Shown: positions 39,401-52,600 of the stretch, one piece after another
How the letters are laid out: each line of letters opens with the position of its first letter
Numbering within the stretch: position 1 is the stretch's first letter
Assembly: GCA_022266195.1 (NCBI GenBank)
Contig: WHVY01000001.1
Span: 22,134,001-22,198,000, forward strand
Reading direction: 5' to 3'
DNA from: Tetranychus cinnabarinus
Lineage: Eukaryota; Arthropoda; Arachnida; Trombidiformes; Tetranychidae
Length of the DNA: 64,000 bases
The notes under the pieces: model-generated
What the model was told of the DNA's origin: nothing
The model's input: only the letters and a program-made list of their open reading frames with translations
Databases searched by the model: none
Program-made: the position numbers and the translations under genes

Positions 39401-42400
39401 GTAAACACCTTATCCAGTCCGGTTGACCATTTAATGCTATTTTTAGTCTCATTGCGCCCGTAATATACGTTGACTGGAAGGTGAACGGCAGACATTTTAG
39501 TGTTTACTGCAACTCCTTTGAAATGTTCATCGGGTTCAACATGGACAGGGAAGAATCTTGGATCTTCCCACAGTTTTCTCCATTCTTCTTCTTCTTTAGG
39601 TGTTTCCATTGGCAGTTTTATTGGTGGCACTGAAAGGTTTGTTAGGACAAGATCAGGTTCATAAAGGCGCTTCACTTCGGGAAAATCAAACTTCAAATTG
39701 GAGTCATAAATGTGTTTCTCTGCCAATTCCTCAGCACGACGGGCAATGTTCATAGTAAGCATCTTTTTCCTCTTGAACATTGCCTCGAATTTACTTTTAA
39801 TCTCACTAATAAGACTTTCAGTATCCTGTTTGATTGGAATGGCTCCACTTGCAGCAAAGTTCTGCAAAATAGAAAATTCATTACATGAAAATTATTGAAA
39901 ATAACAGAAATCTTCATTCTGCATACTTATTCGAGAATCATTTCAACTGTTTGACTTTTAAGGGACTAATATTCATATTTTATAAACACTGGCTAACAAG
40001 ATCATTCAACTTAAACTTTATTTATTCAATAAAGACCAATTCGATTGCGGAAATTTTCTGTCAATTGAATGTATTTGGTTGAATCCACACTTCATTCTCT
40101 GAGTTACCCAAGTTCAACTTTTTTTGACTGACTGACTGATACAATTAAAAGCATAAAACAATGATGAATCTGATTACTTTACAAATGATCTAAAAATATC
40201 CAAGTTACTTCAATCCAACCTGATTCGAACCGTAAGTTTCTAATTTGAGTGGTTTTCGATTAATCACTACGAAAAGGGGTCACGGGATAAAAATGTCCTG
40301 CTCTATCTTTGTTAAGGTATCATTCAGTACATTTAATTAGCATAATTTAGTTCGTTGATGAATATTCATTGTCATGATTGGACTTCATTTAAGATATCAA
40401 CTTTGAGTTAGTGAACTCTGTTTACTAATAATTACATTTACTTGTAACTTTCAATCAAAATTAGTTGGCAGGTTAGTTTCAAATTAATGGCACAGCAATC
40501 AAAAGATGCACAAACTGATTCTTACAGATTATAATAGCAAACACAGAACATTGAACGACATTGACTTGAGTCGATAATTATAATTACCTGATTAATTTGT
40601 TCATAGCAAAGTTCTTGATTTACAAATTGGTTTAGATGTTGACTTAAATCGTTGGCCCAACGACGGATTCTGTAAAAATTAATGAGAAATGATGTTAATT
40701 AATAATTAAAACAAAACATGTAACAAACTAATGAAAATGAATATTGTAATCTTATGTGCACGAGAAAAGGACAAAACCCAATTTTAGTGATTCAAGTTAA
40801 CTTTATAATGTATTTTTGCATTTGTTTAACCAGAATTTAGGCTTAATTATGGTTTATGTTTATGTAACTTTCATTAGTTCATTTGTTGATGATCACAATT
40901 AGCTTGGAAACAGAACTTAAACGTATTTCAATGTAATTGTTAATTAAGTAATTAGATTGGTATATCATCAGTTTCATGAGGTTAATGTTATTTAAAAGCT
41001 ATAACTGATCTGATTTCATCCGCATATGTTTTGTATTCATCGATGTTGTGTTTACTCTTTCACTTTGTAACTTCATCTTTTATTGATTTATTGATTTGAT
41101 TAGATTATCATCAATGACATTTACTCTGATAATTTCACCCTTTTCTTGGTTAACCATTTCAACACTTTACTGACACTTATTCAGGTTATTCATTCAGGAG
41201 TGATTTAAACTATCACTTAAACTTGATCAACATTTTGTTAAATTGAATTCATGGATTGGAAGAATTTCAAGTTTTGAGAAATGCCGAATTGAATAAATAG
41301 TTTATTTGATATTTATGAATATATTGATTGGGAGTTACAGGGAGTTGTAAAATAGAAAATTGTCTTTTCGCACTTTAATCATGTTTAGTCTGAATCATTG
41401 TTAATTACAGTAATGATTGCAGCAGATGAAAAGGTGAAGCATTAGTAGATGAGTTTTTTCAGCTTAATTTAAAGACTTATATTGAAGATGAAGATATTAT
41501 GTTTTTGACTCTTATAAGGTTGAACAATGTGGATTCACGTTTGATTGCGTGATTACATGATACTGATTTGTCCTAAATTGAGAATTACACAGAAATCTTT
41601 TCCTTCATGTTGACTATTTCAATGTTTACTGCTATTAGCATTATCAGATGAAAGATAATTGGCTTAATAATCCATTGATTACAGACAAATTTAAGGTTAT
41701 TATCATTGAAGCCAAACTGACACAAAACCAGGTAATCAAAGGCGAATACGAAAAGGACAAAATGATGAGTTGGTCAGTTAAAGGCTAAAACCATTTGGTA
41801 ATATCAAGATTCAATTGTGATTCTCATCGAGACAACTTTACAATCCAATCAAGTCAACCTTATGTAATCAATTAATAGTTGATAATAGTTGGTTCAAGAC
41901 TTCAATCAAAAGCAGTTTAAGATACTTTTCGATCGATTTCATTCTAAAGCCATGTGATGCAGTTTTGATTCATTAATTCGAGCTTATAAGATTGTTCAAC
42001 TCAGTCCAATGAATAGTCTTTAAATGAATTTTTTGTATAATAGAGTTCGACCGAAATGGACTGAAAACGCGAAGAATTGTTCTGACTTTAAAAGTGTCGA
42101 TTAACTTCATTTAAAGATTTGTAAAGATTATTTGAATAGAAACTAAAATCTTTCAATTTCAATACGACTTTGATTGTTAATTGAGTTTGATTGTTGAATG
42201 ATGAAAAGTTGAATTGAAAGTGACCATTGTTACTGAATTAATGCTTCACAAAAGGCTTCTTTTCAGTTGAATAAGCTGAATCGTGTTTATAAATGATATA
42301 AATTAATCTGTTGAGATGAAAAGAAAGATTTAAGATAATTTGATGATTGTTTGAAGATGATATTAATTTTTAAACAGATCAACTTAAGGCATTTTTGTAT

Positions 42401-44150
42401 TCTTGTAAAGGTATTAAATGAAAATCCTTTTAAAGTTTCAAAATAAAACAAAAGGAATCATTTTGATAACTTTGAATAACATTCAACTCCTAATGATGAT
42501 CGAGCTAATATTTACCTAAAAGATTGTAAAGTTATCCACTTGAATTTAATCAAAAGTCTAGACAACAATTGTGTGCTTCAAATGTCAATTGTTACCTTAA
42601 CTAATTGGAAAAGTAGCCATTTTTGATTCATTTTAACTTGTTTATTTTATTCCTTGACCATCATTAATATGATTCATTTTCAATCAAATTAACGATTTCA
42701 CCCTGAAAATGAGTGTAATGCACAAAATTGAATTCGTGACATGAAAAAGTAAACAATAATACAAGTTAACTGATCTCATCATCACAGTTTAATATTTTTC
42801 CATCCATTTGAATGTTCATCTTGAGAGTCTTCAGATCGGACTAGAGTGATGAGTTGATGTTAAAATGATATCGGGTAAAGATTAGAGTAGAGTTGATGAG
42901 GAAGATGAAAAAAATGAGAAACTAGAAAAAGATCAGTAAAAGAGAAGAAAAAATGATGATGATGAAGTAAAAGTTGAAGGGAAGAGCAAAACATCCCATT
43001 GAGTTGTTTCCTCAACAGATCGATGAAGATGCTAGAAGAGTCACTGCCGTGCACTTAACTCCACATAACTCTTTTCCTCCTCCTTTTCATCTTCTCCTTA
43101 TCCATTACTCTCTTCACTTATTCCTCCTCATCTTCGTACCAAAACTTTACCCTCCTATGGCTACTTTTCATCTTCATTTTTCTTTTTCATTTTTCTTCCC
43201 TTCTCATCATTCCATCTTTCAACTTTCTTCATCTTCTTCCTTCTCTTCCTTCTCATTCAGCATCCCGTCTGAAAACTGCAATTGATAATCTTTGTTTGGT
43301 TCAATCTCTCTGACTATTGGAATCGTCAGTCGAAAGATTTCTTCTTTTCTCTCTCGACTCTTCTTCTGTTGTTTAGACTGAAGATGCTTTTGTTCATCCA
43401 GTCAATGATTTTATCCTCTTTTTCATTTACAGCATCTTGTTGTCAATTGATTTTCCAGTCTCACCATCTTAACCATAGTTAATCGTTTGAATTGATTGGG
43501 ATGGATAAAGTGTAATACACTGGGATTGTTTGTTGAAGGCAACTTGATTTAGTTTCATCTTGTTACCTTTCATCGTTTCCAGCAACAATTAAGTGACACA
43601 ATAATCACAACTTTACATTGAACTTTACACAGCACACAGATGGAGGAATCAATTTAATTGAACAAGAATCAAAACAAACAAACAGCAAAGTCAATTTAAT
43701 AAAATCTGTTTTGTTTGTCTAAATTGTTTGTTTGCTCATCCAACATGGTTTTATAAACTTGATTGAATCACTTAATGCATTAAGATAACATTGTAACACT
43801 TGAAATGGTTTTAATTTTCATCTTACAATAGCTAATCAAAGTTTCTTATGAAAACGCTTTACTCTATTATTAATTTCAATTGCTTTCTCATTGTTTCATT
43901 CAGCCAATTAGCTAAAAGCAAATAATTGCGATTTAAGCTCTTCTTTCAATTAACTCTCGTAATACCAGTTTTCGGGTTCATTTTTGGATCACATTTTTTT
44001 CTGGTTCTTTTGAAAAGAGTGTAAAAAAGTTTTGTTGGCTTACAGGTCTTGATCAAGGTTGGTTTGCTCTTGAAACAGTTGCGATGGATTCCAACTTATC
44101 AGGACAATGAAAATGATGAAATGATTAACAAGGTTCGATGTAAACTTCAT
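18436..44150 (-). CDS. CACNA2D: Voltage-gated calcium channel alpha2/delta subunit, 15 exons
   Basis: Auxiliary subunit that traffics and stabilises high-voltage-activated calcium channels at the cell surface and synapse. Coding exons in transcript order: 44044-44150, 40588-40669, 39144-39861, 37963-38552, 33264-33638, 33000-33059, 30518-30583, 30379-30453, 28003-28083, 27814-27909, 20929-21292, 20707-20791, 19355-20332, 19079-19277, 18436-18558. The sum is 3999 nt: 1332 residues plus stop, all GT-AG and in phase. Residues 1-25 are a signal peptide (MKFTSNLVNHFIIFIVLISW). A VWA_N domain follows, then a VWA domain with an intact MIDAS, DTSGSMKG at 296-303, split by intron 3. An acidic insert occupies about 535-620. 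Cache-like segments include GVNGYSFSINNNGFVLYHPD and WVHPDWVYC-like DWYVHPDWVYCYVN. Cysteines near the end (CPSS, NPCEK, ESCFD, DCGRG) match the family, and the C-terminus is hydrophobic (GPI or membrane anchor). At 1332 residues it exceeds the usual 1090-1220, mainly because of the acidic insert. Confidence 0.93.
21293..27813 (-). other. Intron 10 of the alpha2/delta gene (6.5 kb)
   Basis: The largest intron of the gene, bounded by GTAAGT next to 27814 and ACAG next to 21292. I find no nested gene and no transposon with clear ends. It contains short AT-rich microsatellites and several low-complexity frames that I reject. Confidence 0.7.
26226..26263. repeat. (ATA)n and (CAT)n microsatellites
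   Basis: ATA triplets at 26226-26241 and CAT triplets at 26249-26263, inside intron 10 of the alpha2/delta gene. Confidence 0.85.
30584..32999 (-). other. Intron 6 of the alpha2/delta gene (2.4 kb)
   Basis: Bounded by GTAAGT beside 33000 and ATTAG beside 30583. A minus frame at 31510-31839 looks briefly protein-like (mixed composition, coiled-coil-like start) but has no recognisable domain and is not placed between usable splice sites, so I do not call it. Confidence 0.6.
33639..37962 (-). other. Intron 4 of the alpha2/delta gene (4.3 kb)
   Basis: Joins the end of the VWA domain to the acidic-insert exon; phase 0 on both sides. No cassette exon is supported. The 76-codon frame at 37533-37763 fails on phase for every acceptor tested. 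Confidence 0.7.
40670..44043 (-). other. Intron 1 of the alpha2/delta gene (3.4 kb)
   Basis: Separates the signal-peptide exon from the rest. The split codon CT|A gives Leu36. A long first intron commonly carries regulatory DNA, but no specific site is visible. The plus frame at 42974-43482 is low-complexity. Confidence 0.7.
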
Positions 44151-47040
44151 TCTCGATGAAAATTTATCTTCCTTTTCTTTCTATTCGTTTCTTTCTCTTT
44201 TCCTTCTCAAGTAATTCAATGTTGCTGATGTTGATGCCAATGAAGAGAAGAGAAGAAAAAAGTTTAACCAACTTTTTTCAAAATCTATTTATATCGATGT
44301 AAACAGCATCATGAACAACATGAGCCAGAAAAAGATGTAAAGCTTCAGTAAAATGAGACAAAAAAGGGAAACATTAACATCAAGATCAACTTAAACTGGA
44401 CTATTAACATTGTAAGATTTCTGATGTTCGTCGCAATTTTTATCCTTTTTTGCGTGTTTCGTTTCTCAACGTTTCTGAATTTCACTTTTTGAGTTTTGAT
44501 GGTGCAAGTTGAATATTAACAATGGTGATGTCGATGGTTCCTCTGGTCACAAAACAAATTGACTGGAGAGACTTTCCTTTGAACTTTGATCCAGTTGACC
44601 ATATTTTGTTTATTCACTTCGATCACAGAATCCATTCACTGCAAATGTCACTTGTTTTTAATCCATTGAGTGGCTCATAAACACATGTTTTTTTGGTTAC
44701 AACTTTCGACTGAATAACAGTTTAACTGTTTCCGTTCAGATTTATCGTTTGAACTCATTTCTTTGTCTCTCTTCAGATATATCATTTATAATGTTAAAAG
44801 TTGACTTGAAATAAACTTGCAGAGGATATAAAAAGATGATGATAATTTTGTTGATGCTGCGTAAGATGCTCAGTGAGTTATTCAAACCATGAACAATGCC
44901 ATCTAGCGAAATGCTGTTAACATGATGAGATTTTATTCTTTTGAATAATTAATTATTCTGAAAGAAGGAAGGACTGGCCAGTGAAGAAAGATATTTATTG
45001 GAGCCTCGAGTTACTCTAGAACCATAATACCAAATTAAACGAACCTAAACAATAGCACCAGCAAAGGAATCAAATGCAAGTATAAGTATCGTCAAAGTCG
45101 GTGAAGGTGAAGTTAGGTGAAGATGTGGGAACCTGATAGGACTGATAAGATGAGGTGCTAAAGTACTTGATTAGTGTTTATTTAACGGTAAATCGGAAAA
45201 CAGTTCAGACCTGAGTCCAAGTTATTGGTTGATCTCTCGTTTTTTTTCCTTAAAAACAGTTGTTCAGTAAAGCAGTATAAGTAAGCGAATATCACTTTTT
45301 AAGTCTTTTTATTGGATTTTTTATTGCTCGTTTAGATTACTTCGACCTCCAATTGACTAATCAAACCTGGAATCAAAAGTCAATCAAGATTAATGAAGTT
45401 GCACTGAGATCTCGTTCAGATTTTTCATCAATTAAGCATATCAGGATAGATTATTTTAGATCATATTATTTGCTAATCGCTTCTTCAAAATATCTTTTAA
45501 TTGACGCATCAGACGGTTGATCATAATACATACTCTTGACATAAAGTTTACACCAATGAGTTAAATCATCTAATTCATTATTGCTCGAAATTGTTGCTTT
45601 TTGAAGGTTCGACGATTTATTAGTACATTGAATCAGGGAAGATCCATTTTCGCATGTTGATATCTCTGCAATGCTCTTTTATAATTAACTTCAAATTAAA
45701 CTTCACATCAAAAAAGATTGAAAACACCATGAAACTGTAAATCAGAGAAGACAAAAAATTCAGATCTTTCGATTCCAATTTTTTAGAGTCTCCAATGTCT
45801 CAAATGACTTTCTGCAATTTATTTAAAAATGAAACACAAGCGACCTTTTCTTAATCAATGAAAAAAACAATTAAACTCTTTTTTAATTTTGAAAAACATG
45901 AATTACATTAAAATCTTGTTCGTTATTCTGATCTGATGATCCAATTACAAATCACTTGCGTTTCATTATTAAAATATTACTTTACTGAAATGTGGATTCG
46001 ATTAATTTTGCATTATCCAAATAGTCCATTAATATGATTAATATGTACTTACCTTGTATTAAAAGTTACACCCAAAAAAGTTGATCTTTAATTACAATTC
46101 AATTCATTAGTTGATCCATTGGAAATTCAGTGTCTCCAGAATGGATACAAGTCCAACAATATGTAACATTAATTGATGCAATTATTGTATTGTATCAGGT
46201 AACTCGATACAACATATCATATTGAATATCATGCTTAGATGATTGAGATTGAATCGCTGGAGAATTCAATTTCTTTTTAATTCAATTTGGATTTCCTTTT
46301 TTTATCATTTTAGTTTTTTTTCTTTTCGTTCTCATTCATATTGATCCATGGAAACATGGAAACATGAAAACACTGAATAAAGTCCGATGAAAATGCTCTT
46401 GTTACTCTTGGACTTACATCATGAATCTTGTGCTCATTCATCATCATCTCATCTTCACTCTCACTTTTCATGTCATTTTGACATTTTTACTTACTTTTTC
46501 AACTCACTTTTTCCATCATCAATACTCATTCAGAAATTAATCATTGTTCTCATGACAATAAACTTTGACTGTAATATGCAGTCGATAATCAAGAAATCGC
46601 GAAATCAATAGTAAAGCCAAGAAAACTTGTAAAATATTATCACTTGGGATTAAATTGTCAACCAATAAACTTGAACAATTCAATTTATTTCAAATGATCA
46701 ATCAAATTAATTTCATGAAGAAAGTTTTTTATTTTTGAAACTGAATGGTACATCAATTCAAGATTATGATTCAATTTGAATACATTTGGTTTATAAAAAA
46801 GATTTCAATAATCTTCAATCAATATTCAAAAGCTAATGGTCACAGTTAATCCGGTAGCATTTAAAACACAGAAGGTTAATAAAGCCCAATAATCGATATC
46901 TTTTTACCATCGAAATTTTTCGATTCCAGCCATCGATTATTTCGATATAATCGTTCATCACAAACAAACCATGTTTGGTTTTACTGGTGCAATGTTTACA
47001 AAATGTGAATTACATATTCTTAAATGGTTTTTAACTTCTC
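44151..47040. other. Divergent intergenic region
   Basis: Separates the 5' end of the alpha2/delta gene (-) from the UNC-45 gene (+) and so must hold both promoters. No TPR-encoding exon for UNC-45 is recognisable here. A 10-bp inverted repeat, AATAATCGAT (46888-46897, complement at 46932-46941), lies about 240-290 nt upstream of the UNC-45 ATG. Confidence 0.45.
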
Positions 47041-47175
47041 TCTTGTCATAGTCTTGTTTTGACATACATGTATCTTTTGTATCTTTTTACTTTTACTCTT
47101 TGTCTTTGATTCTCTGTTTACCCCACCTATAGTTGAATCATTTGTGATAATATTCGGGATTAATTGACTCTTGCA
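47041..47175 (+). promoter_or_regulatory. UNC-45 leader, shared with the elongase gene
   Basis: Begins with TCTTGTCATAGTCTTGTTTT, identical to 54119-54138 before the elongase gene. It is followed by CATAC and by TGATTCTCTGTTTACCCCACC, against TGATTCCCTGTAACCCCACC in the elongase leader. The distance from the 20-mer to the ATG is 135 nt here and 129 nt there. Most likely a promoter plus 5' untranslated region; the start site of transcription is not known. Confidence 0.7.
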
Positions 47176-49625
47176 ATGGACCTAACATCAAATCGTGTAT
47201 CAATTACATTGCAACATTTGACTGATCACAGTTTAAATGAAGAAAGGCGGTGTGTGGCAGCTAATAATCTACTTGTTTTGGCCAAGGAGAAAGCCGGTGC
47301 CAAATTGATTATTGAGTCAAAAGGACTTGAAAAAATTCACAAGGAAATCAGTGCAGACAAGTCGTCGAAAATAAATCTCTCGCTGGTGAGAGCTCTATCT
47401 GAAATAAGCAGACATGACGCTGCTAACACTATCGCAGTTTTGAATGAAATCAATATTGAATTTATATTGTTACTGATGGTTCACCAGGTTCGTTGCTCTC
47501 ACTTATATGCTTACCAATAATCTAACATTTTCCTTTATTTCATGTTCTTTTCTAGTTTACCAACGAAGAAAGTGTCATGGCTGTTCAATATTTAGTTCAG
47601 ACTTTTATTAATAGCCTAACTGGATTCGATCCAAAAAAGAATGCACCTCCTAGGGAAATTGCAAATGAAGACTTGGTCACCGAAATAATTATTGCGGTTG
47701 GCAAGCGAACAAGCTCTAGAGCAATGTGTGCTGATGGGAGAGATACTCTGCTTGAACTTATCTCAAGAAATGTTGGACAAAATGCTCTTAACCTAGGAAG
47801 TAGGTTAATCGAAGCTGATTGCTTAGAGAATTTACTGGACGTAGCTGCAGAAGTTGAAGATTTAAAATTTGAATCCAGTATGAAAATTACAAGGAGCACA
47901 AAAAGTCTGGTTGCCATCGCTCTAGAACGAACATACGAATGTATGGATTGTGATAAATCAAGAGAAACATTCAGAGAAAGATGTATGGATTACATTAAAG
48001 ATAAACTGAGAGGCGGTGATGTTGAAAACAGGATTCGTGCTATATCAGTGATAACAACACTTCTTCAGGGTCCTGTTGAAGTAGGCAATTTCTGTATTAG
48101 TCAACAAGGTATAGTTGAATTGATGTTGGTAATGGCCAATTCAGATGACGACGAGGTGCAACAGAGGATTGCCGCTGAAGCCATTATTGCTGCTGCATCA
48201 AAGAAGGAAAAATGTACGAGCATTGCTTCCATGGGATCGGGTATACTCAAGAAACTTTATCAATCTCCAAATGAAAGTATTAAAGTTCGAGCTCTTGTTG
48301 GTTTGTGCAAAATTGGTTCTGCTGGCGGAGCTGACGCGTCTTTCAAACCTTTCTCAGATGAATCTATCCATAAACTTGCTAAAGCGTGTAAAAAGATTTT
48401 GGTAGATTCAGGTAAAGACAGAGATGTTAAAAGATGGGCTTCCGAAGGCTTGGCTTACTTAACTCTAGATGCGGACGTTAAAGAAGATTTGATTGAAGAT
48501 AAGGTTGCATTGCGAGCTTTAATTGATTTGGCTAAAACAGGTGACTTATCATTACTTTATGGTATCGTTACGACTTTTGTGAATCTGACAAACAGCCATG
48601 ACAAAAAGGAAATCATGCCTGAGCTGATTGAGCTCGCAAAATTTGCAAAACAACATGTTCCCGAGGAACATGTAAAAGATACAAAAGAGTTCATCGAAAA
48701 AAGAGTCAAAGAATTGGCTTCAATGAACATAACATCTGCTTTGGTTGTTCTCTGTAAAACTGAAAGCATCTCAAGTAGAGAAATGATTTCCCGTATTTTC
48801 AATGCAATTTGTGAACAACCAGATCTGAGAGGAAAAGTTGTCCAACAAGGAGGTGTCAAAGCCCTACTCAGTCTCTTCACTAGTAGTAATACTGAGAGAG
48901 GAAAAATTATTGCTGCTCAAGCATTGGCACGAATCGGAATCTCAATGGACCCAAGAGTATCTTTTCCTGGACAACGAACTATTGAAGTTATTCGTCCATT
49001 AATGAGATTATTAGATGTTGAATGTTCTGCATTGGAAAATTTCGAAGCTCTAATGGCTTTAACTAATTTAGCTCAAATTGATCAATCAACTCAACGTAGT
49101 ATAATGAAAAATGCTGGTTTCTCTAAAATTGAACATTACATTTATGATGATCATCCAATGTTGAAAAGAGCCTCAACTCAGTGTGTTACAAACATGATAA
49201 CAAATCCAGATGTGGTAAAAATATTCGAGGAAGACAATGATCGTGTTAAATACTGGCTTTATATGTGCAGTGAAGAAGATCGAGATACAATTGTCGCTGC
49301 AGCTGGTGGATTAGCAATGTTAACTGGTGTTAGCAAGAAATGCTGTGAAAAAATTTTACAAGCAAAAGATTGGGAAGAAATTTTAATGGTTATTTGTTCA
49401 GCCTCTGATTTGGATATTCAACATCGAGCCTTATTTCTAGTCAAAAATATTATTTTCGTGGACAAAGCACTTGCCGAGAAAATTATCAATACTAAGCTGT
49501 TCAATGTTTTGATGGCGATAACTTTGCCTGAAGTCGAAAATATTGAGGGAAACATCAAAAATCTTGCTAAAGATATTTTACAAAAATGTCAATCATATGG
49601 TCTCATTAAGCCGGCTGACAACTGA
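47176..49625 (+). CDS. unc-45: UNC-45-like myosin chaperone lacking the TPR domain
   Basis: UCS-family chaperone that folds and assembles myosin motor domains with Hsp90. Two exons: 47176-47487 and 47556-49625; 793 residues. Residues 1-380 are the central armadillo-type region (first match around NNLLVLAKEKAGAKLI). Residues about 380-793 are the UCS domain, with strongly conserved stretches such as LVGLCKIGSAGGAD, EGLAYLTLDADVK, AKFAKQHVPEEHVKD and FPGQRTIEVIRPLMRLLD. The family is usually about 930-950 residues. What is missing is precisely the N-terminal TPR domain, which binds the Hsp90 tail. The start is firm on sequence: TAA at 47161-47163 is in frame upstream, and no AG acceptor lies between it and the ATG. 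The intron donor, CAG|GTTCGT, is weak. An AATAAA at 49994-49999 may end the transcript. A TPR-containing isoform using a hidden upstream exon cannot be wholly excluded. Confidence 0.92.
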
Positions 49626-52600
49626 AAAGGATTTAATCATTGAAATAATTTAATACGCCTTTCTCTTCGATCTTCCTTCAACTCATCAACTGATCAAGTA
49701 ATAACTTGGAAAATTTAGTTTAACCATGAATTGCCTTGAATCATTCAAAATTGCTGACAGTTTTGTGAAAATTATTTACGTTTTATTATTATTCATTAAA
49801 ATTCAATCAGTTAAATCAAAAGGTCACAATTTTTGTTTCTTTCATATTGATGATTGCCTGAATAATGAGAAACAGTTTAAATAGTAAAAGTTCAGGTCAA
49901 TTCGTATCAAACTGAAACAATCTCAAACTTCTAATTCTAATCTAATTGTCACATGTTTCCATCATATAATAACATCGTTAGTTAAAATTGCTGAATAAAA
50001 TTGAGCAGAGATAGGTTCAAACATGATTAAATTGATTGGCTGAAATGAAATAAAATAATTATGAAAAACTACTAAATGATTAGCTTAAAACAAGAAGAAA
50101 CCTGAAAATTTTTTTGTACCAATAACCAGCCTAACCATAAAACGCCAGTAAACAATCAACGATAAAAAACAAAGCTTCGTAAAATGAAACTTCTGATCGA
50201 CTTGATTCCCTCATTCATTTTATGAAACGAACCAAGTCATGTAAAATTTTGATAGTTAAAGACTGGCTAATCTAATTAAGAAATTAGTTGTAAAAAATGA
50301 ATTAGATTTGGTCTTTTAACCGAGAATAACCCAATCCTCTGAGGACCGATGATTTTGAAATAACCGCGTTTATTTGATAGACAGAGATGACCAGTTTTTG
50401 GCACCAAAGACTAACAAAATGTCTGAAACTTTAAGTTGACATTTTTGTGTTTATCTAGTATTTCAATTAATTTTGATTGTTTTCCAAAGCTTTTTATTTT
50501 TACTCATTTTATTGATTTATTAGTTTTAGGCACTTTGCCATAACTGTGACTGACTGGAGTCACAGATGATTGTTTTAAGTTTGTTTCGCAAAGATATTTA
50601 TACTTTTGTGCTCATCAACTTTTTGGTCTCATTAAATGGCGAATCTCTGTGAGTTTCAATTATTTGCTTTTACCGTTTAAGTTCATATTATGTAGCCTCA
50701 TACTTCAGGTCAAGACGGACAAGTTTTGACTCAATGAATTGATTACCCTGATTATCTGAAAACAGAAATCGTGATTTGTTGAATTCTGCTTAATCAAGAT
50801 AGTTCAGAATAAAGTCAAGTTTATTAATTGACTTGTTTTCACCCATTTTTTTAAATTTTACATTAATAATAGGTGTAATTAACTATCCATTATCTATTAC
50901 ATAATACATATTACCAATGGAAATTCATAGTCGAGAGACTTCTGGCTCAATTTGCCTCCTAAAGACATTAAATGCAATAAAGTAAAATGAGCTCGATTAA
51001 AACTTAAATATCTTGACGCAATTAGGTAAAGTATACAATGTATATCTTGTAAGAATAATTATGTGCAAAGATATTTGTTTTTATCAAACTCGTTTTCCTC
51101 GATTGTATTAACCATGTTTTAATGCTTTTTATTCAATATTGCAATTTTCGGTCATTTGTGGTCTTTTAGTGAGACCCCGAGGAAAAGGAGTTTTATCAAC
51201 ACGGAAATATCTTTGCACATAATTATTCTTACAAAATATACAATTATTTGATATAATTATTTAAAAATTATTAAACTGGCCAAAAGACCACAAATGACCG
51301 AAAATTTCAATATTGAATAAAAAGGCTTGAAACATGTTTGATACAATCGAGGAAAATGAGTTTGATAAAAACATAAATATCATTGGACATAATGATCAGA
51401 CAAACCAGACAAAATGTTTGCAATTTCATTACTTGTACAAAGATATGTTTTGATGAACACACATTTTCCTCGATTGTATCTACCTTCAGGGGGATAATCG
51501 AGAAAAAAGTCTCTCGATTAGGAATTTTCATTAATTCAGTGTAGATAATGGATTATCGAGTAATTACACTTGTTATTGAGAATAATGTAAACCTTCAAAA
51601 AATGGGTGAAAACAAGTCAATTAATGAACTTGACTTTATTCTGAACCATCCTGATTAAGCAGAGTTCAACAAATCATGATTATCTGTTTTCAGATAAACC
51701 TTAAAATTCAAGTTAATCAATTCACCGGATGAACACTTCTCTATATTGACCTGGAGTATGAGGTTACTTGTGACTCAAAAGACTTGAACTTGATTCGCTA
51801 AAAATTTATTAATTGATAATGAAATCGTCATTTGATTTCATTTACGTCAATCCTCAGCCTTTTTTACAATCAACCACAGATCAAATCGTTGAATTGACCA
51901 AATACATTATTCATTTACAAGTTAATTTTGAATTTCAAGTGATTCGTTTGCATTGACTTCATTTTAAAGCGTTTTATTTTACATAGGAATTATGCACTTG
52001 AAGTTCAAGATTTGAATGGTAATTGATTTACTCAAGCAGATGCTTACAGATCAGATCTTCATTGATGTCACAACTATTGGTACTTTTGCGAGACTAATGA
52101 AGCTGAGATGAGCACGAGATATCAATTCGAAAACTTATAAGATTAGCTTAATCAAGAATGCTAAGGAAGCAATTGAGCGATTTTCCCATTGATTATACAT
52201 CAATCAACCCCTTGGGTGCTTTTCAGGTAATATCCAGATTCTTCCAAATGTTACAACATATTACTAATGACCTTTGCAAGGTTTGCTGTGATCTAGTTTT
52301 TTATTAAACGAGTCTTTCTTACGACTTGCATCAATAAATCTAATACAAGCAATTAATAGATAATCAAAGAATTTGATCTTCAATATTTATCAGTTGAATC
52401 TTGGTTCATGGTCACTTGATTTATGTGAGCATCTCTATCAATAGTAAAAGTATGAGCCTTAAAAAATTTAGCGAAATAATATAAATCTCAAAATTCAATC
52501 TGCTGATTGATTATTAGTTGTTTATTTATAATTCCCATCATCAAATTACGAAACTGACTCGTAATTAATTCCATGTAATTTATCGTTATTTTTTCATTCG

